Assembly: GCA_964384625.1 (NCBI GenBank)
Contig: CAYLNH010000352.1
Coordinates: forward strand, 1-6,216
Length of the DNA: 6,216 nucleotides
From: CAYLNH01 sp964384625
GTDB taxonomy: Bacteria > Verrucomicrobiota > Lentisphaeria > JABSQK01
Direction of reading: 5' to 3'
Below, one piece after another: positions 5,532-6,216 of the stretch (positions within the stretch are counted from its first letter, which is position 1; each line of letters opens with the position of its first letter). The translations under genes were made by a program, and so were the position numbers. The notes beneath the pieces were generated by a model. That model was given only the letters and a program-made list of their open reading frames with translations. It was not told the DNA's origin and did no database searches.

Positions 5532-6188
5532 ATGAGATCAGCTCTATACCAAGGCAGTGAGAACATCACGATCGGCGAGCACGAACCGGCGGCGCCGGGA
5601 CCGGGGCAGGTCCGGGTGCGCGTGGCGTACTGCGGCGTCTGCGGCACCGACGTCCATATCTTTCACGGCAAGATGGACCAGCGGCTGACGATCCCGCAGC
5701 CGATCGGCCATGAGATGAGCGGTGTGATCGAGGCCGTTGGCGACGGCGTCGGGAATTTCGCGGTTGGCGAACATGTGACGGTGCGGCCGTTGGACTATGA
5801 CAACGACGGTTCCGACTGGCAGCGCGACGGTTCGCATATTCGTCCCGGATTGAAGTTCATGGGCATCGATACCCCGGGCGCATTCCAGTATAGCTGGACG
5901 GTCCCGGAACACACGCTGCACAAACTACCCACAGATTTGCCGTTGGACGTCGCGGCACTGACCGAACCTTTGGCAGTTGCATGCCATGACGTTCGTCTCG
6001 GCAAGGTTACGGCGGGCGAGAACGTGGTGGTCCTCGGCGGCGGCCCGATCGGCATGCTGATCGCTCTGGTTGCCCGCGAAGCCGGTGCGAATGTGCTGGT
6101 CTCGGAGATTAACCCGTTCCGTCTGGGGGTCCTGGAGGAAATGGGTATCGACACCATTAACCCATTTGAGTGCGTGTTTAAAGGTTGA
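5532..6188 (+). pseudogene. Zinc-dependent medium-chain dehydrogenase, cut off after about 213 residues
   Basis: The first part is a normal sorbitol/threonine-dehydrogenase-like enzyme. A GroES-like catalytic domain carries the zinc ligands C37 (GVCGTD), H60-E61 (GHE) and E145 (TEPLA), followed by the nucleotide-binding motif GGGPIGM at 169-175 and SEINPFRL. The four-cysteine structural-zinc loop is absent, as in some bacterial polyol dehydrogenases. Family members are about 340-350 residues, but this frame ends at 218. After INPFE (209-213) the expected Rossmann half is missing in every frame, and the sequence turns AT-rich. It was probably a polyol or sugar-acid dehydrogenase of the same pathway, now interrupted near base 6170. 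If the inserted element is a self-splicing intron the gene could still work; otherwise the product lacks half of its cofactor domain. Confidence 0.85.
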
Positions 6189-6216
6189 CAACTGTAAACT
6201 ATTGTCGCTCAATTAG
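6168..6216. mobile_element. Probable left edge of an insertion in the dehydrogenase gene (type unknown)
   Basis: From about 6170 the sequence stops resembling the dehydrogenase and drops to roughly one-third G+C. Stops occur in all three forward frames: TAA 6179-6181, TGA 6186-6188, TAG 6214-6216. The boundary can be read as GA then GTGCG (6170-6174), which matches the 5-base start typical of group II introns, but the next bases lack an obvious domain I pattern. A small stem GACAA/TTGTC (6187-6191 with 6202-6206) and a perfect TTGACA at 6185-6190 would also fit the end of an insertion sequence. Fewer than 50 bases are available, so the class cannot be decided. Confidence 0.5.

Noticed and set aside
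6168..6216. A simple frameshift in the zinc dehydrogenase
   Set aside because: Neither of the other two forward frames after 6168 gives recognisable dehydrogenase sequence, and both reach stops within the window.

Overview
The window is a GC-rich stretch of bacterial DNA with seven genes, all on the plus strand. They form what looks like a locus for uronic-acid sugars or carbohydrate derivatives: an IclR-type regulator, a beta-propeller protein resembling oligogalacturonate lyases, a LacA-type sugar O-acetyltransferase, a GH105/GH88-type unsaturated uronyl hydrolase, a short-chain dehydrogenase, an RraA-like aldolase/decarboxylase-fold protein, and the first ~60% of a zinc-dependent medium-chain dehydrogenase. 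Gene content and intergenic palindromes would fit a polysaccharide-degrading member of the PVC group (Kiritimatiellota, Lentisphaerota, Planctomycetota or Verrucomicrobiota). That placement is inference from style only; no phylogenetic marker is present.

Layout. Bases 1-173 hold a decaying array of a 35-bp unit, a 20-bp hairpin palindrome plus a 15-bp linker, followed by a short AT-richer leader (about 174-261) with TTCAG half-sites that could be the IclR operator. Genes 1 to 5 (262-4625) are packed like an operon: gaps of 3 and 11 bp and overlaps of 4 and 14 bp. A 185-bp gap (4626-4810) separates the short-chain dehydrogenase from the RraA-like gene. It contains a 60-bp REPIN-like double palindrome and three 12-bp-spaced direct repeats, the last of which supplies the ribosome binding site. 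A 55-bp gap with a strong hairpin (5480-5509) precedes the dehydrogenase gene.

How the genes may work together. None of the encoded proteins shows a signal peptide or membrane segment, so the work is cytoplasmic. By family knowledge, a lyase-like propeller would make 4,5-unsaturated uronic ends, the GH105-like enzyme would release the unsaturated residue, and oxidoreductases plus an RraA-like carbon-carbon lyase could carry the keto-acid to central metabolism. The acetyltransferase may acetylate surplus or non-metabolisable sugars, as LacA is thought to do. The IclR protein probably senses a pathway intermediate. This set lacks the textbook KduI, KdgK and KdgA inside the window, so the route is either non-canonical or completed elsewhere.

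The most striking point is the end of the window. The dehydrogenase reads normally to about residue 213 and then runs into unrelated AT-rich sequence with stops in all three frames before base 6216. This looks like the left edge of an inserted element; the window is too short to identify it.
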